64,000 bases of DNA, from NCBI RefSeq assembly GCF_004801415.1, contig NZ_SSNX01000002.1:310001-374000 (forward strand). The letters are read 5' to 3'. The notes beneath the pieces are model-generated. The model did no database searches, had not been told where the DNA came from, and worked only from the letters and a program-made list of their open reading frames with translations. Origin of the DNA: Deinococcus sp. KSM4-11 (GTDB taxonomy: Bacteria; Deinococcota; Deinococci; Deinococcales; Deinococcaceae). Every line of letters begins with the position of its first letter. Position 1 is the stretch's first letter. The translations under genes were made by a program, and so were the position numbers. Positions 10,301 through 18,455 of the stretch are shown here, piece after piece.

Positions 10301-13300
10301 CTGGCTGTGACCCTGCACCTCGGCCACCTGATCCCCGGCTACACCTACCGGATCGACTGGGAGTTCAACGGCTCCGAGACGCTGGTCGCCACCGGTCAGA
10401 CCGCAGAAGTCACGCACACCTATGCCAGGCCCGGCACCGTCACGCCGGTCGTCACCCCCCTGGGCGGCGACGGCGTCCCGACCACCCTGACCATCACCGC
10501 CACCTCAGCCGTGGTGAACGTCACGCCCGCAAGCCTGACCGTGGGCGGCACCGTCACCGTCGCCCTCTCGAACCTGTTGCCGATCACCTACAGCCTGGAG
10601 TACGGCGACGGTGCCGCCGAGTTTGTCGCGCCGGGCAGCGCCATGACCCGCAGCCACACCTACGCCACGCTCGGCACCTTCACCGTCACCCTGAGCGCCC
10701 CGGACACCGTACCGGTCACCGCCCCCGTCACTGTGACCGCCCCGACTCCAGTGCTGAGCGTCGCCCCGACTTCCGTCACCGTTCATCAGCCGGTCACCGC
10801 GAACCTATCCAACCTGCGCGGAGAACTGAGCTACGTCCTGGAGTGGCAGGATGGAACCACCGAGACGATCACCGGTGTGACCACGGCCCAGAGAACGCAC
10901 GCCTACACCGCCGCCGGCAATTACACCGTGAAGCTGACCTCCAGCGGCACCTCACCCGTCACAGCCACCGTCACCGCCAGCCTGCCGGTTCCGACCGCCA
11001 CGGTCAGCGACACCGCCCTCCTGGTCACCCTGAACCTCAGCCACCTGCTGAGCGGCAGCGCGTATCAGATCGAGTGGGGCGACGTCACAACGGATACCCT
11101 GAACGCCACCGCCAGCACCGCCAGCCTCACCCACACCTACGCGCAGCCCGGAACCTACACGGTGAAGATCAGTACGCCCGGAGTCGATCCGGTCAGCGTG
11201 ACCACCACCGTCCGGGCCAGTGGGCCGGTGCTGACCGTCACTCCGGCGGAAGTCAACAACCGCGTTCAGGTTCAGGTCGGACAGACCGTCACTGCCACCC
11301 TGACCAACCTCGTGCCGGCACTGACTTACGAATTGACCTGGGATGACGGAACGGTCGACCCGGTCACTGGTGTCACCAGCGCCGCCCGCACCCACGTCTA
11401 CCTGCGAGAGGGCAACTTCAGCATCCGCACCGCGCAGGCCCAGGGGTACACCACGCGCGACTTCCTGGTGGTCGTGACCCTGCCGGCCCCGGCCTTCACT
11501 GCCACTGCCGTCCAGCTGGACGCCACCGCCACCCTGAACAATCTGATCCCGGTGGTGACGTACCGCTTCGACTGGGCGGACGGCTCCCCGCCGGTCACCG
11601 TCACGGGTGTCACCACCGCCACCCTGATGCACCACTACACCACGCCTGGCGACTACTCGCTGCAGCTCCAGGCCAGTGACCGGGTCGGCGTTCGCCTGAC
11701 GCTCAACGTTCACGTCGATGGTGCTGGCCTGAGTGTCAGCGCCGCCGGCCTGCAGGCCACTGCCCGGATCTCTGACCTTCAGCCGGAGCTGACCTACACG
11801 CTCAATTGGTCGGACGGCACCAGCGAGACCCTCACCGGGGTGACCACCGCTGAGCGCAGCCATACCTACGCCCTTCCCGGCACCTACACCGTCACCCTGG
11901 CCGCGCCGCGCGTGCCCGGTGTGAGCGCCTCCGTGACCACCGCCGCCGAAGCTCCGGTCTCGAAGGTCAGTGCGACGAACCTCACCGCCACGGCCGAACT
12001 GACGGGCCTGCTTCCCGGCGTCACGTACTTTTTTGACTGGGGCGACGGGGCCGGACAGTACCTCAAGGATCAGGCCACCGTGTCCCTGACGCACGTGTAC
12101 GCCGAACCGGGAACGTACAGCATCAAGGTCGGCCAGCAGCCGTACGGTATCCAGGTGCCGGGCGTCCTCGGAGCCAGCAGCACCCTCACCGTGGGCCTGC
12201 CGCCCACAGAAGCGGTGCAGCTGACCTCACAGGACGACCAGGGGGCCACCTCCCACTTCCGCATGACTGGCCTGCTCCCCGAAGGCACCTACCGGCTCGA
12301 TTTCGGCGACGGCTCCACCTCGGATCGCCTCAGCGGCGCAGCGGACGCGGCGGCCGATCATACCTACCAGCGTTCCGGCACCTACACCGTGACCCTGCTG
12401 TTCCAGACCTACACCGGCACCGTCGTACGGGCCACCCTCGTCAACCCGGTCAAGATCGCACTGAGCGTGCAGTTCGGCACCCTGATCTTCAGCCAGCCAA
12501 ACCGCAGCACCGACCTGACCCTGTACAGCACCGACCCGATCGAGGCGGTCTTGACCGTTACCTACCGGGGCGGCGGACGACTGACCGGCCGCTGGATGCT
12601 CGACGGCCAGCCGGCCGGGGGCGCCGACGTGACGCTGCCGGACGTGTCCGGACAGGGCACGGCGGAAGTAAAGTTCGCCCGCACCGAGACCAAACCCGGG
12701 CCGCACAGCCTGAGTTTCGAAGTCACCTCGCCCTCCACCCTCAGCATCCGGCCGATCACCTACACCCTGTACGGCCCGGACACCCTGAACTACAACGGCT
12801 TCAAGGTCGCCATCAAGACCATCACCCGGCTGTCCAGCAATCCCGGCAGCAGCGTCACCGTGTCGGGCACCGGCACCGCCCGGCTGATTGTGAGCGGCAC
12901 GCAGCTCAGCGACGTCGATGTCACCTTCGAGGGCCAGACCGCCGGCGAGAACGGCGTGATCAGAGAAGGAACTGTTACGGTCGACATGAACGGCGCAGCG
13001 GTTCGCAACGCCCGTCTCGGTGACCTGAAGGTCGGGCTGAGCCAGCTTCGCCTGAACCAGGACGGGGCGACCCTCGACGGGATCGTCACCCTTCCCGGCG
13101 CGGCCTCTCCCTATTCGTTCACCGGAGCCGCACTGAAGGCCGACACCGGTGACCTCATCGCCACGCTGAAGGCTGCCGTTCAGAACCTGAAGCTCCCCGA
13201 GGACGGCCTGAGTTTCAGCGCCGGTACCGCGGTGCTGGATTTGTCCGGCACCGAAAATCCCACCGGGCTGGCCGCCGCCTACAACGATCAGGCCGCTCAG

Positions 13301-15196
13301 CAGCACGACTGGATGGGCGTGGTCTTCCCTGCCGCCAGCCTGACCGTCGGTGCCCCGATCCTCAGCCAGCCGGTGACCCTCACCCTGCCGCTGGCCTTTA
13401 ACCTCAGCGGCTACGTCACCACCCTTAATCTGCCGACCGGAACAACGGATCTGCTCGGCTGGAATGTGAACCTGTCTTCCCTGCACGCGAGCGTGCTGGC
13501 CGGCCGCATCGGCACGACCACTGGCGCGGGGCGCGTCATCCTCCCGCTGGTCAACGAACCGATGGACGTTACGCTGGGATGGAACACCAACGCCAGGGCC
13601 GGCGAGCGCTTCACCTTCACGGCTCCCAAGGATGCGTCGGTCAAGAGCCACAATTTCGGCCGAACCAGCCTCGCGCTCGGTGAGGGCGTCTGGACGCCAG
13701 GTCCCACTGGCGCGACGGTCACCTTCGCCAATGCCCACTGGTACCTCGACAACCAGGGCAACGATGTCTCCATGAACAACCTGATCATGGCCGGAAATGG
13801 CGACGTGTCCCTCGACGGTCGTCCGTGGGCCAGCATCAGCGGTAAGACCGCCCTGACGGTGCTCGGATATCCGCTCGCCGCCGCTGAAGTCGGCGTGCAG
13901 CGTCAGAGCGGCGGGGCGTACACCCTGGGCCTCAATGGCAAGCTGCAGGTCAACGAGCAGCTGCCGGTGGGCGCCACCAACGCCCCAACCCTGTTCTGGG
14001 TGCAGGGCGGCAAGGACGCCAAGGTCACCACCGAGGCGCAACACCTGACCGGAGAACTGGCCAACGTTCCGTACGACATCAACTTGACCCCGGCCTTCAC
14101 CGATCAGGGACGCCTCGAGTTCACTGGCACTGGCAAGATGACCGTCGCGCACCTGCTCAACGTGGATGCCAAGGCCAGTTTCGGACGCTTCACCGGCACC
14201 AACTACGGGTATTTCCATCCCAACACCTCCGGTTCGGTCGGTTACGGGTCGGTGACGGCCATCCTGTCGGCCAACCCAGATCTCGGAAAACCACTGGTCA
14301 GCGTCAAGCGGGTGGAGCTCTACGAACTGCACGGCGGCCTGACCGTCAACATGGACTGGCCCAACGGACTGGACGCCGCCCCAGTGTTCCGGGAAGCCGG
14401 ACCGAACCTGGTCTTCCAGGCTGGAGCGCTCCTGAGTGTCAAGCAGGATCCGGGCACGCCGGTCAAACCGTTCCTGAATGGGCTGTTGAGCGTGGATACC
14501 GGCGGGCAGTTCGACATGAAGGCTGACCTCTGGCTGGTCAAGGACGGTCAGAAACTAGCGCGCAACGCCCCGAACGGCCGCGCCCTGGTCAGCGTTTCCG
14601 GCGAGAGGGTCTTGATTCAGGCATGTGTCGGCCCGAATGGAGGCAGTCTGGTGGGCGGCCTGAACTGCGCGGGCGTGGCCGAACTGAACCTCTACGACCT
14701 GATGACGCTGCGCGGGTCACTGGAACTGTACGCACCCTTCTCGGGCAGCGATCAGCACCTGTACATCGGCACCCGGGCCAACCCGATCAGCGTCAAGGTT
14801 CCCAGTTACCCCGAGGGTCAGGGCTACCTGATGATCGACCCGAGCAGCGTCCGGGCCGGTGCGGGCGTCACCTGGGGCTTCGAGAAGGGCAACAGTGGCA
14901 GCCTCGTGTTCTGCAGCTGGTACTGGAACATCAAGGCCACTGCCAGCCTGAATGCCGACTTTGGTATCACCTACAACCCGGCCGCCCTGGATGGTCACGT
15001 GAACTTCAGCGCAAATGCTGCTGCCAGCGCCGGTGGATGCGGGATCGGGCTCAGCGCCAGTGCCGCCATGATCTTCGACGGCAACCTGCACGTGGCGAGC
15101 GCCGGCAATTACTTCGACGGCAGCGTGTCGGCCAGCGTCAGCCTGCCGGTCATTCCCAACATCGACTTCAAGGTCAACACCAAAGTCAAGTTCTGA
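7328..15196 (+). CDS. Giant exported protein with 21 PKD-like repeats
   Basis: The protein is 2,622 aa and starts at the ATG that overlaps the preceding stop; the open frame further upstream is only a shadow of the barrel gene. A signal peptide (WLATLIFMLSGLSFA) is followed by 21 tandem ~75-90-residue beta-sandwich units, each with a WGDG/WNDGT-type strand and an H-x-Y-x-x-P-G-T-Y-T-V signature typical of PKD domains. They occupy about residues 35-1710. The last ~900 residues are different: beta-rich, with four cysteines (in QACVGP, LNCAG, FCSWYW, GGCGIG) and a final KVNTKVKF resembling an outer-membrane terminal strand. PKD arrays mediate protein or polysaccharide contacts in surface proteins, so a cell-surface adhesin or envelope scaffold is likely. 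No catalytic motif was seen. Confidence 0.85.
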   Translation: MTVPIHKGGWLFPGWLATLIFMLSGLSFAQTTVPVLVVTPNTVQLRSIVTADSTNLDPDRLYTLDWGDSETDSLNAVTTAQTIHNYRQPGTYTVTLSTDGGVPAIQTVTVTFPMATAVATASALDVTLNLGNLLVDYPYEIAWGDDAVETVYPNDRAVQVPHPYLQPGTYVIRVTPQNAAPVITTVTLLYPAPILALTPGQVAAGQPVTANVSGLQPTLPYRLDWGDGTVETLTGDTTSQKTHVYAQPGAYTVTVTSTGTAPATGVVSATVPTPVIVATASALTATLNLSHLLAGYAYSVSYGDGVTEPLVPTADTAVLTHSYAAPGTSTIQVTPTGAAPATTTVTLSVPTPILSATSTALTATLNVNTLLAGYGYVITWDDSTSEPLTPSGASAQLTHSYRIPGTYTVQVTPRGSAPATTTVTVNAPNSVMTVTPSSATVRQTITATLATLVPGLTYRLDWMDGTVDTLTGVSSVQKTHHYAQPGTYTVTLTSPGTTPVTAIVSATVPAPMLTATLSALTASLNLGTLVSGYPYAVAWGDQATEPLTPTSDTAVLSHPYQAPGTYTIQVTPQGTAPATTTVRTNVPNPGLSVTPAQASVRQTMTANLTSLVPALSYTVDYGDDTSETITGESATQRTHLYYQPGTYTVTLSSPGTTPATATVTVSVPVPVLNATASGLNVTLNLSRLLSEYVYQIVWNDGTTESLPATSDTAVLTHRYTTPGPYTIQISTQGGPPATTTITVAAPNSVLTITPGTAAVRQTITADLSALTPTLIYTLEWKDGTTETITGVTTAQKTHAYQAPGTYTVTVSAPGTAPTTVTVTVSVPAPVLTATATDLTATVNLSNLLSGYAYSIEWNDGTTEPLTPTSTAAQLTHTYLAPGTYTVQVAAQGAAPVTTSVTITAPEIGLSVTPTTAALFQQLTATVTGLIPTSGARLSWGDDTVEPLIGTGTVQRTHAYAVAGNYLVQVNANIVPVHITVLAPTATATAANLAVTLHLGHLIPGYTYRIDWEFNGSETLVATGQTAEVTHTYARPGTVTPVVTPLGGDGVPTTLTITATSAVVNVTPASLTVGGTVTVALSNLLPITYSLEYGDGAAEFVAPGSAMTRSHTYATLGTFTVTLSAPDTVPVTAPVTVTAPTPVLSVAPTSVTVHQPVTANLSNLRGELSYVLEWQDGTTETITGVTTAQRTHAYTAAGNYTVKLTSSGTSPVTATVTASLPVPTATVSDTALLVTLNLSHLLSGSAYQIEWGDVTTDTLNATASTASLTHTYAQPGTYTVKISTPGVDPVSVTTTVRASGPVLTVTPAEVNNRVQVQVGQTVTATLTNLVPALTYELTWDDGTVDPVTGVTSAARTHVYLREGNFSIRTAQAQGYTTRDFLVVVTLPAPAFTATAVQLDATATLNNLIPVVTYRFDWADGSPPVTVTGVTTATLMHHYTTPGDYSLQLQASDRVGVRLTLNVHVDGAGLSVSAAGLQATARISDLQPELTYTLNWSDGTSETLTGVTTAERSHTYALPGTYTVTLAAPRVPGVSASVTTAAEAPVSKVSATNLTATAELTGLLPGVTYFFDWGDGAGQYLKDQATVSLTHVYAEPGTYSIKVGQQPYGIQVPGVLGASSTLTVGLPPTEAVQLTSQDDQGATSHFRMTGLLPEGTYRLDFGDGSTSDRLSGAADAAADHTYQRSGTYTVTLLFQTYTGTVVRATLVNPVKIALSVQFGTLIFSQPNRSTDLTLYSTDPIEAVLTVTYRGGGRLTGRWMLDGQPAGGADVTLPDVSGQGTAEVKFARTETKPGPHSLSFEVTSPSTLSIRPITYTLYGPDTLNYNGFKVAIKTITRLSSNPGSSVTVSGTGTARLIVSGTQLSDVDVTFEGQTAGENGVIREGTVTVDMNGAAVRNARLGDLKVGLSQLRLNQDGATLDGIVTLPGAASPYSFTGAALKADTGDLIATLKAAVQNLKLPEDGLSFSAGTAVLDLSGTENPTGLAAAYNDQAAQQHDWMGVVFPAASLTVGAPILSQPVTLTLPLAFNLSGYVTTLNLPTGTTDLLGWNVNLSSLHASVLAGRIGTTTGAGRVILPLVNEPMDVTLGWNTNARAGERFTFTAPKDASVKSHNFGRTSLALGEGVWTPGPTGATVTFANAHWYLDNQGNDVSMNNLIMAGNGDVSLDGRPWASISGKTALTVLGYPLAAAEVGVQRQSGGAYTLGLNGKLQVNEQLPVGATNAPTLFWVQGGKDAKVTTEAQHLTGELANVPYDINLTPAFTDQGRLEFTGTGKMTVAHLLNVDAKASFGRFTGTNYGYFHPNTSGSVGYGSVTAILSANPDLGKPLVSVKRVELYELHGGLTVNMDWPNGLDAAPVFREAGPNLVFQAGALLSVKQDPGTPVKPFLNGLLSVDTGGQFDMKADLWLVKDGQKLARNAPNGRALVSVSGERVLIQACVGPNGGSLVGGLNCAGVAELNLYDLMTLRGSLELYAPFSGSDQHLYIGTRANPISVKVPSYPEGQGYLMIDPSSVRAGAGVTWGFEKGNSGSLVFCSWYWNIKATASLNADFGITYNPAALDGHVNFSANAAASAGGCGIGLSASAAMIFDGNLHVASAGNYFDGSVSASVSLPVIPNIDFKVNTKVKF
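7430..12450 (+). repeat. Array of 21 PKD-like coding repeats, partly in alternating A/B pairs
   Basis: Counting the H-x-Y-x-x-P-G signature gives 21 units. Over much of the array two classes alternate. One begins VTP.. with VRQTITA and has a TxETITGVTTAQ strand. The other begins ATASALTATLNLSHLLAGY and has a TEPLTPTS strand. The pattern implies duplication of a two-domain unit. Toward the 3' end units 17-21 are more diverged in length and sequence. The recurring DNA words (GGCACCTACACCGT and variants) come from this coding repetition and are not a separate DNA element. Confidence 0.8.
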
Positions 15197-15202
15197 GGAA
15201 CC

Positions 15203-15234
15203 GGGGCGGGAGAGCAATCACACGCTCCCGCCCC
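15203..15234 (+). other. Intercistronic stem-loop
   Basis: GGGGCGGGAG and CTCCCGCCCC form a perfect 10-bp stem with a 12-nt loop in the 60-nt gap between the PKD and FnIII genes. No T-tract follows, so it is more likely an attenuating or mRNA-stabilising structure than a full terminator. Confidence 0.5.
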
Positions 15235-15256
15235 CAACAGAATCCCAAAGGAGCCT

Positions 15257-17200
15257 ATGCGTCCCACCCGTACCATCCTCAGCCTGACCCTGCTGACCCC
15301 CCTGAGTCTGAGCCTCGCCGAGACAGGCAACACCAATGCCCCTTCTCCCAGCACCAAGACGGGCGTCGCCGCCCTACCCACCCCGGATGGCGCGCTGCTG
15401 CGCTGGTACCTGCCGGGTGACCGGATTCCCGGCAATGGCTTCGTGGTGCAGATTTCCGGCACCTCGGGCGAGCAGAGCCTGCCGGTCGCCTCGCCGCAGC
15501 CGTTCAGTGCCGCGCTGGGCATCAGCCAGGAGGAGTACAAGGCGATCACGGCGATCTACCAGGGGGCGCCCACCGAAGACAGCCGGATTCAGCGGGCGAT
15601 CTTCAACCTCAACGTGGTGGCGAGGCCGGGGTACGCCCGCGCCCTGGGCATTCAAGCAGCGCTGCACGGGCTGACCCCCGGTGCCTATACCGCCACGGTG
15701 TACGTGGTGAACGGTTCCGCCCGAACCCGTGTAGGCAGCGCGGCGTTCAGAACCGGGCCCACTCCAGCCGTACCCGCCCCGATTGCCCTGAAGGCCACCA
15801 CGAACTTCACCGGCGCGCAGCTGACCTGGACGCCCCCCAGTTCAGACACCGGCCTGGTCGTCGCCTACAACGTCTACCGCGCGGGAGCGGCGGGCGGATT
15901 CACCCGTCTGGATCCGGCGCCCTTCTTCCGCACCACTGGCCCGGGCGGGGACGTGTTCCAGGACATGTCTCTGAACTCCGGCCAGACCGGCCGCTACCAA
16001 GTCACCGCCGTGGACCTGTTCGGCCGCGAGTCGGCCCCCACCACAGCGGTGACCGTGACCGCCACCGCCGGGCCGGTCAGCCCAGAGATCACCCGGGCCA
16101 CCTCCGGGAACCGCACCGTCACCTTGGACTGGGCAGCGAGTCCTGACGCCCGCGTGAAGACAGTGCTGGTGCTGCGGGGAACCACGCCGGACAACCTGAC
16201 GACGATTGCCACGGTCGCTTCCAGCAACCGGACCTATGTGGATCGCACGGTACAGGGCGGCGTGGACTACCTGTATGCCCTGGCGGCTGCGGATCAGAAC
16301 GGTCAGCCAAGCGGGAGAAGCACCCTGACTGAAGCCACCGGGCGAAACCTGACCCCGCCTGCCGCTCCCAGAGGGCTGAAGGTCACCTCCGGTGAGAAGA
16401 CGCTGGCCCTGACCTGGGCGGCCAATGCCGAACCCGACCTGCGCGGCTACCTGGTGTACCGTTCCGAAGGCGAGGGAACAGCCGCCCCGGAACTGCTACT
16501 CACCGGCCTGCCGATCCAGGTGACGAGCTACACCGATGCCATTCCCCAGGGTGTGCAGACCCGCTACCACTACCGCCTGGTTGCGGTGAACACCAGCCAG
16601 ATCGGGTCAAGCCCTTCAGTCCCTGCCTCCGCCGCCCTGCTCGACACCACCGCGCCGCCCGCCCCGGTGCTGGCCGCCGTGAGCCTGTTGCCCGGTGGCC
16701 TGGGCCTGACCTGGATCCAGGCGGAGGTGCCGGATCTGGCCGGTTTCGAGGTCATCAGGCAGAGCGGAACGGCGCCGGCCACGGTGCTGAAGGCACTCGA
16801 CGCCGGAAACCGAACCTACCTCGACACCAGCGCCGTGTCGGGTGTCCTTTACACCTACGGGCTGCGGAGCCTCGACCGGGCGGGCAACCGTTCGCAGGTC
16901 AGCGCCGGGGTGACGGCCAGCCGGCCGGCCGCCACGGGAGACCTGCACCCTACGGATCTGAAGGCGGTGCTGCTGCCGGACAAGGCGGGCGTGCGCCTGA
17001 CCTGGGCCGCCGGTTCGGCTCAGGCGAGGTACGCGGTGTACCGCCTCAACGGCGCGGCCGAGGTGCAGGTGTCGGATCTCCTGAGCACCCTGAGTTTCAC
17101 CGACCCCCAGGGACACGCCGACTCGCGGTACGTGCTGCGGTCGGTCAGCGCGGCAGGAGTCGTAAGCGAGCCCACCCCGGTCGCCGCACCAGGCCGCTGA
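15257..17200 (+). CDS. Exported fibronectin type III repeat protein
   Basis: This 647-aa protein has a signal peptide (ILSLTLLTPLSLSLA) and a strong AAAGGAG ribosome site. A ~145-residue N-terminal domain (DGALLRWYLPGDRIPG onward) is not recognised. About five fibronectin-III domains follow, recognisable by repeated L-T-W / Y-x-V-Y-R / Y-x-Y-x-V-x-A patterns, for example AQLTWTPP, LALTWAAN with LRGYLVYRS, and LGLTWIQAE with FEVIRQS. FnIII arrays typically mediate extracellular protein or carbohydrate contacts. It lies 60 nt after the PKD gene on the same strand, separated only by a stem-loop, so it is probably the third gene of the same export operon. Confidence 0.8.
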   Translation: MRPTRTILSLTLLTPLSLSLAETGNTNAPSPSTKTGVAALPTPDGALLRWYLPGDRIPGNGFVVQISGTSGEQSLPVASPQPFSAALGISQEEYKAITAIYQGAPTEDSRIQRAIFNLNVVARPGYARALGIQAALHGLTPGAYTATVYVVNGSARTRVGSAAFRTGPTPAVPAPIALKATTNFTGAQLTWTPPSSDTGLVVAYNVYRAGAAGGFTRLDPAPFFRTTGPGGDVFQDMSLNSGQTGRYQVTAVDLFGRESAPTTAVTVTATAGPVSPEITRATSGNRTVTLDWAASPDARVKTVLVLRGTTPDNLTTIATVASSNRTYVDRTVQGGVDYLYALAAADQNGQPSGRSTLTEATGRNLTPPAAPRGLKVTSGEKTLALTWAANAEPDLRGYLVYRSEGEGTAAPELLLTGLPIQVTSYTDAIPQGVQTRYHYRLVAVNTSQIGSSPSVPASAALLDTTAPPAPVLAAVSLLPGGLGLTWIQAEVPDLAGFEVIRQSGTAPATVLKALDAGNRTYLDTSAVSGVLYTYGLRSLDRAGNRSQVSAGVTASRPAATGDLHPTDLKAVLLPDKAGVRLTWAAGSAQARYAVYRLNGAAEVQVSDLLSTLSFTDPQGHADSRYVLRSVSAAGVVSEPTPVAAPGR

Positions 17201-17559
17201 GTGGAACAGGCGAACAGCTCCCGGCTAGAGCGGGCAGCGCTTGCCCCAGAGGGGCCGCCACCTGTCTTCCGCCCCCGCTACGCTGAATTCGGAGCCATAC
17301 TTTCGCGCCCCCCTCGCGTTGCCCCGCCTGACTGAGGCCGCCTCCCTCCGAATGTCTTTCAGAACCCTGATGTTCAGGGGACGGCTCAAAGAGACGGTCT
17401 TGTCTCAGCTGGAGTGGGCCGACCAACCGGGGTCACATTAGACGGACTTAGCCTGAACTCCATCCGACGCGAGTTCTCAGGCGCTGAAAGCCACCCCAGA
17501 TGCTTGGCAGGCCCTGGCTAGCACCGACTGACTTCCACCCTGAACCCTGCCAACATGCA
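17201..17559. other. Intergenic region
   Basis: About 360 bases between the FnIII gene and the MerR-like gene. Nothing convincing was seen apart from the promoter at its right end. Confidence 0.35.
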
Positions 17560-17589
17560 TTGTCATTGACAGGGCGACGCTGCTACGCT
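17560..17589 (+). promoter_or_regulatory. Leaderless-type promoter of the MerR-like gene
   Basis: TTGTCA at 17560-17565 and TACGCT at 17584-17589 are 18 bp apart. The -10 box ends only 6 nt before the ATG at 17596, so transcription should begin at or next to the start codon. Confidence 0.5.
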
Positions 17590-17595
17590 GGCCGC

Positions 17596-18273
17596 ATGCT
17601 GGACATCGCGCCCGACTGGGCCGGCGGAATCGACGAGTTCGTCACCGAGGCCAACACCTGGCTCGCCCGCCTGCTCCCCGACGATCGGGCTGCCCGCCCC
17701 AAGGACGAGGTCAATCCCCGCCTGGTCCGGCACTACACCACCCTCGGCCTGATTCCTGCCCCACGCCGGGAAGGACGGGAAGCGCGCTACGACCGCGCGC
17801 ACCTGCTCCACCTGCTGGCCCTGCGCCGCCTGATGGCCGATGGGCTCAGCGGCCGTGTCCTGGCAGGCACGCTGTCGGGCCGGTCACTGACAGAACTGGA
17901 ACGCCTCGCCGAGTGGGGCGCCGGCGAACCTTCCGATCAGCAGGCGGTGCAGGCAAGCGCCTTGCCAGCCTTCATCCAGACGGCCCCGTCGCCAGCTCTG
18001 GACTATCTCCAGGCACTGAAGGAGCGGGATACGGACGTCGGTGCGGTACGTGCGGCGCCAGTTCAGTTCGCGTCCAGGCCAGCGCAGCGCCGGTCATCGC
18101 CAGCACAGCCCTGGACGCGGCTCAGCCCGCGTCCGGGTCTGGAAGTGCAAATCAGTGACCGCTTCCGCTGGCCGCGCGATGAGGCGGGCTGGGATGACCT
18201 GCTGTCGGAACTCCGGGAGTCACTCCTTGACGTGCAGATACAGCGCCGGCGTGCGTCAGCCAATGACGTGTAG
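17596..18273 (+). CDS. MerR-like DNA-binding regulator
   Basis: The protein is 225 aa from the ATG at 17596, chosen because the promoter sits directly upstream and the 32 codons before it overlap that promoter. Residues ~35-85 read VNPRLVRHYTTLGLIPAP...YDRAHLLHLLALRRLMADGLS, a winged helix with the MerR 'RYY..GLI' signature. The C-terminal ~120 residues are Pro/Arg-rich without a recognised ligand domain, and no conserved cysteine set is visible, so metal or redox sensing is not implied. A VWA protein with its own promoter follows on the same strand. Confidence 0.65.
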   Translation: MLDIAPDWAGGIDEFVTEANTWLARLLPDDRAARPKDEVNPRLVRHYTTLGLIPAPRREGREARYDRAHLLHLLALRRLMADGLSGRVLAGTLSGRSLTELERLAEWGAGEPSDQQAVQASALPAFIQTAPSPALDYLQALKERDTDVGAVRAAPVQFASRPAQRRSSPAQPWTRLSPRPGLEVQISDRFRWPRDEAGWDDLLSELRESLLDVQIQRRRASANDV

Positions 18274-18326
18274 GCGGGCAACACTGCGGGCATGACCGAT
18301 CACAGAAAAGACGACACCGCCTACTG

Positions 18327-18354
18327 TTGACAATACAGACTGTCGGTGTAACAC
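18327..18354 (+). promoter_or_regulatory. Promoter of the VWA gene
   Basis: A consensus TTGACA at 18327-18332 is followed after 16 bp by TAACAC at 18349-18354, about 100 bp before the ATG at 18456. This is one of the best sigma-70-type matches in the window. Confidence 0.5.
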
Positions 18355-18455
18355 TGAGTGTGTTCGCCCCAGCCCGCCCATCCCGACTCACTGCTTCCCA
18401 TCCTCCACCTGCTCCGTGCCGGTGGCCGTCCTCTCCCGTTGCTCAGGAGTCCACC

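Noticed and set aside
7430..12450. Regular recurring DNA words that could suggest a CRISPR or satellite array
   Set aside because: They are in frame with the PKD protein repeats, vary between units, and have no unique spacers.
12227..14332. Long 701-codon minus-strand frame opposite the PKD gene
   Set aside because: It is a shadow of the third-position GC of the giant gene: no start signal and a low-complexity translation.
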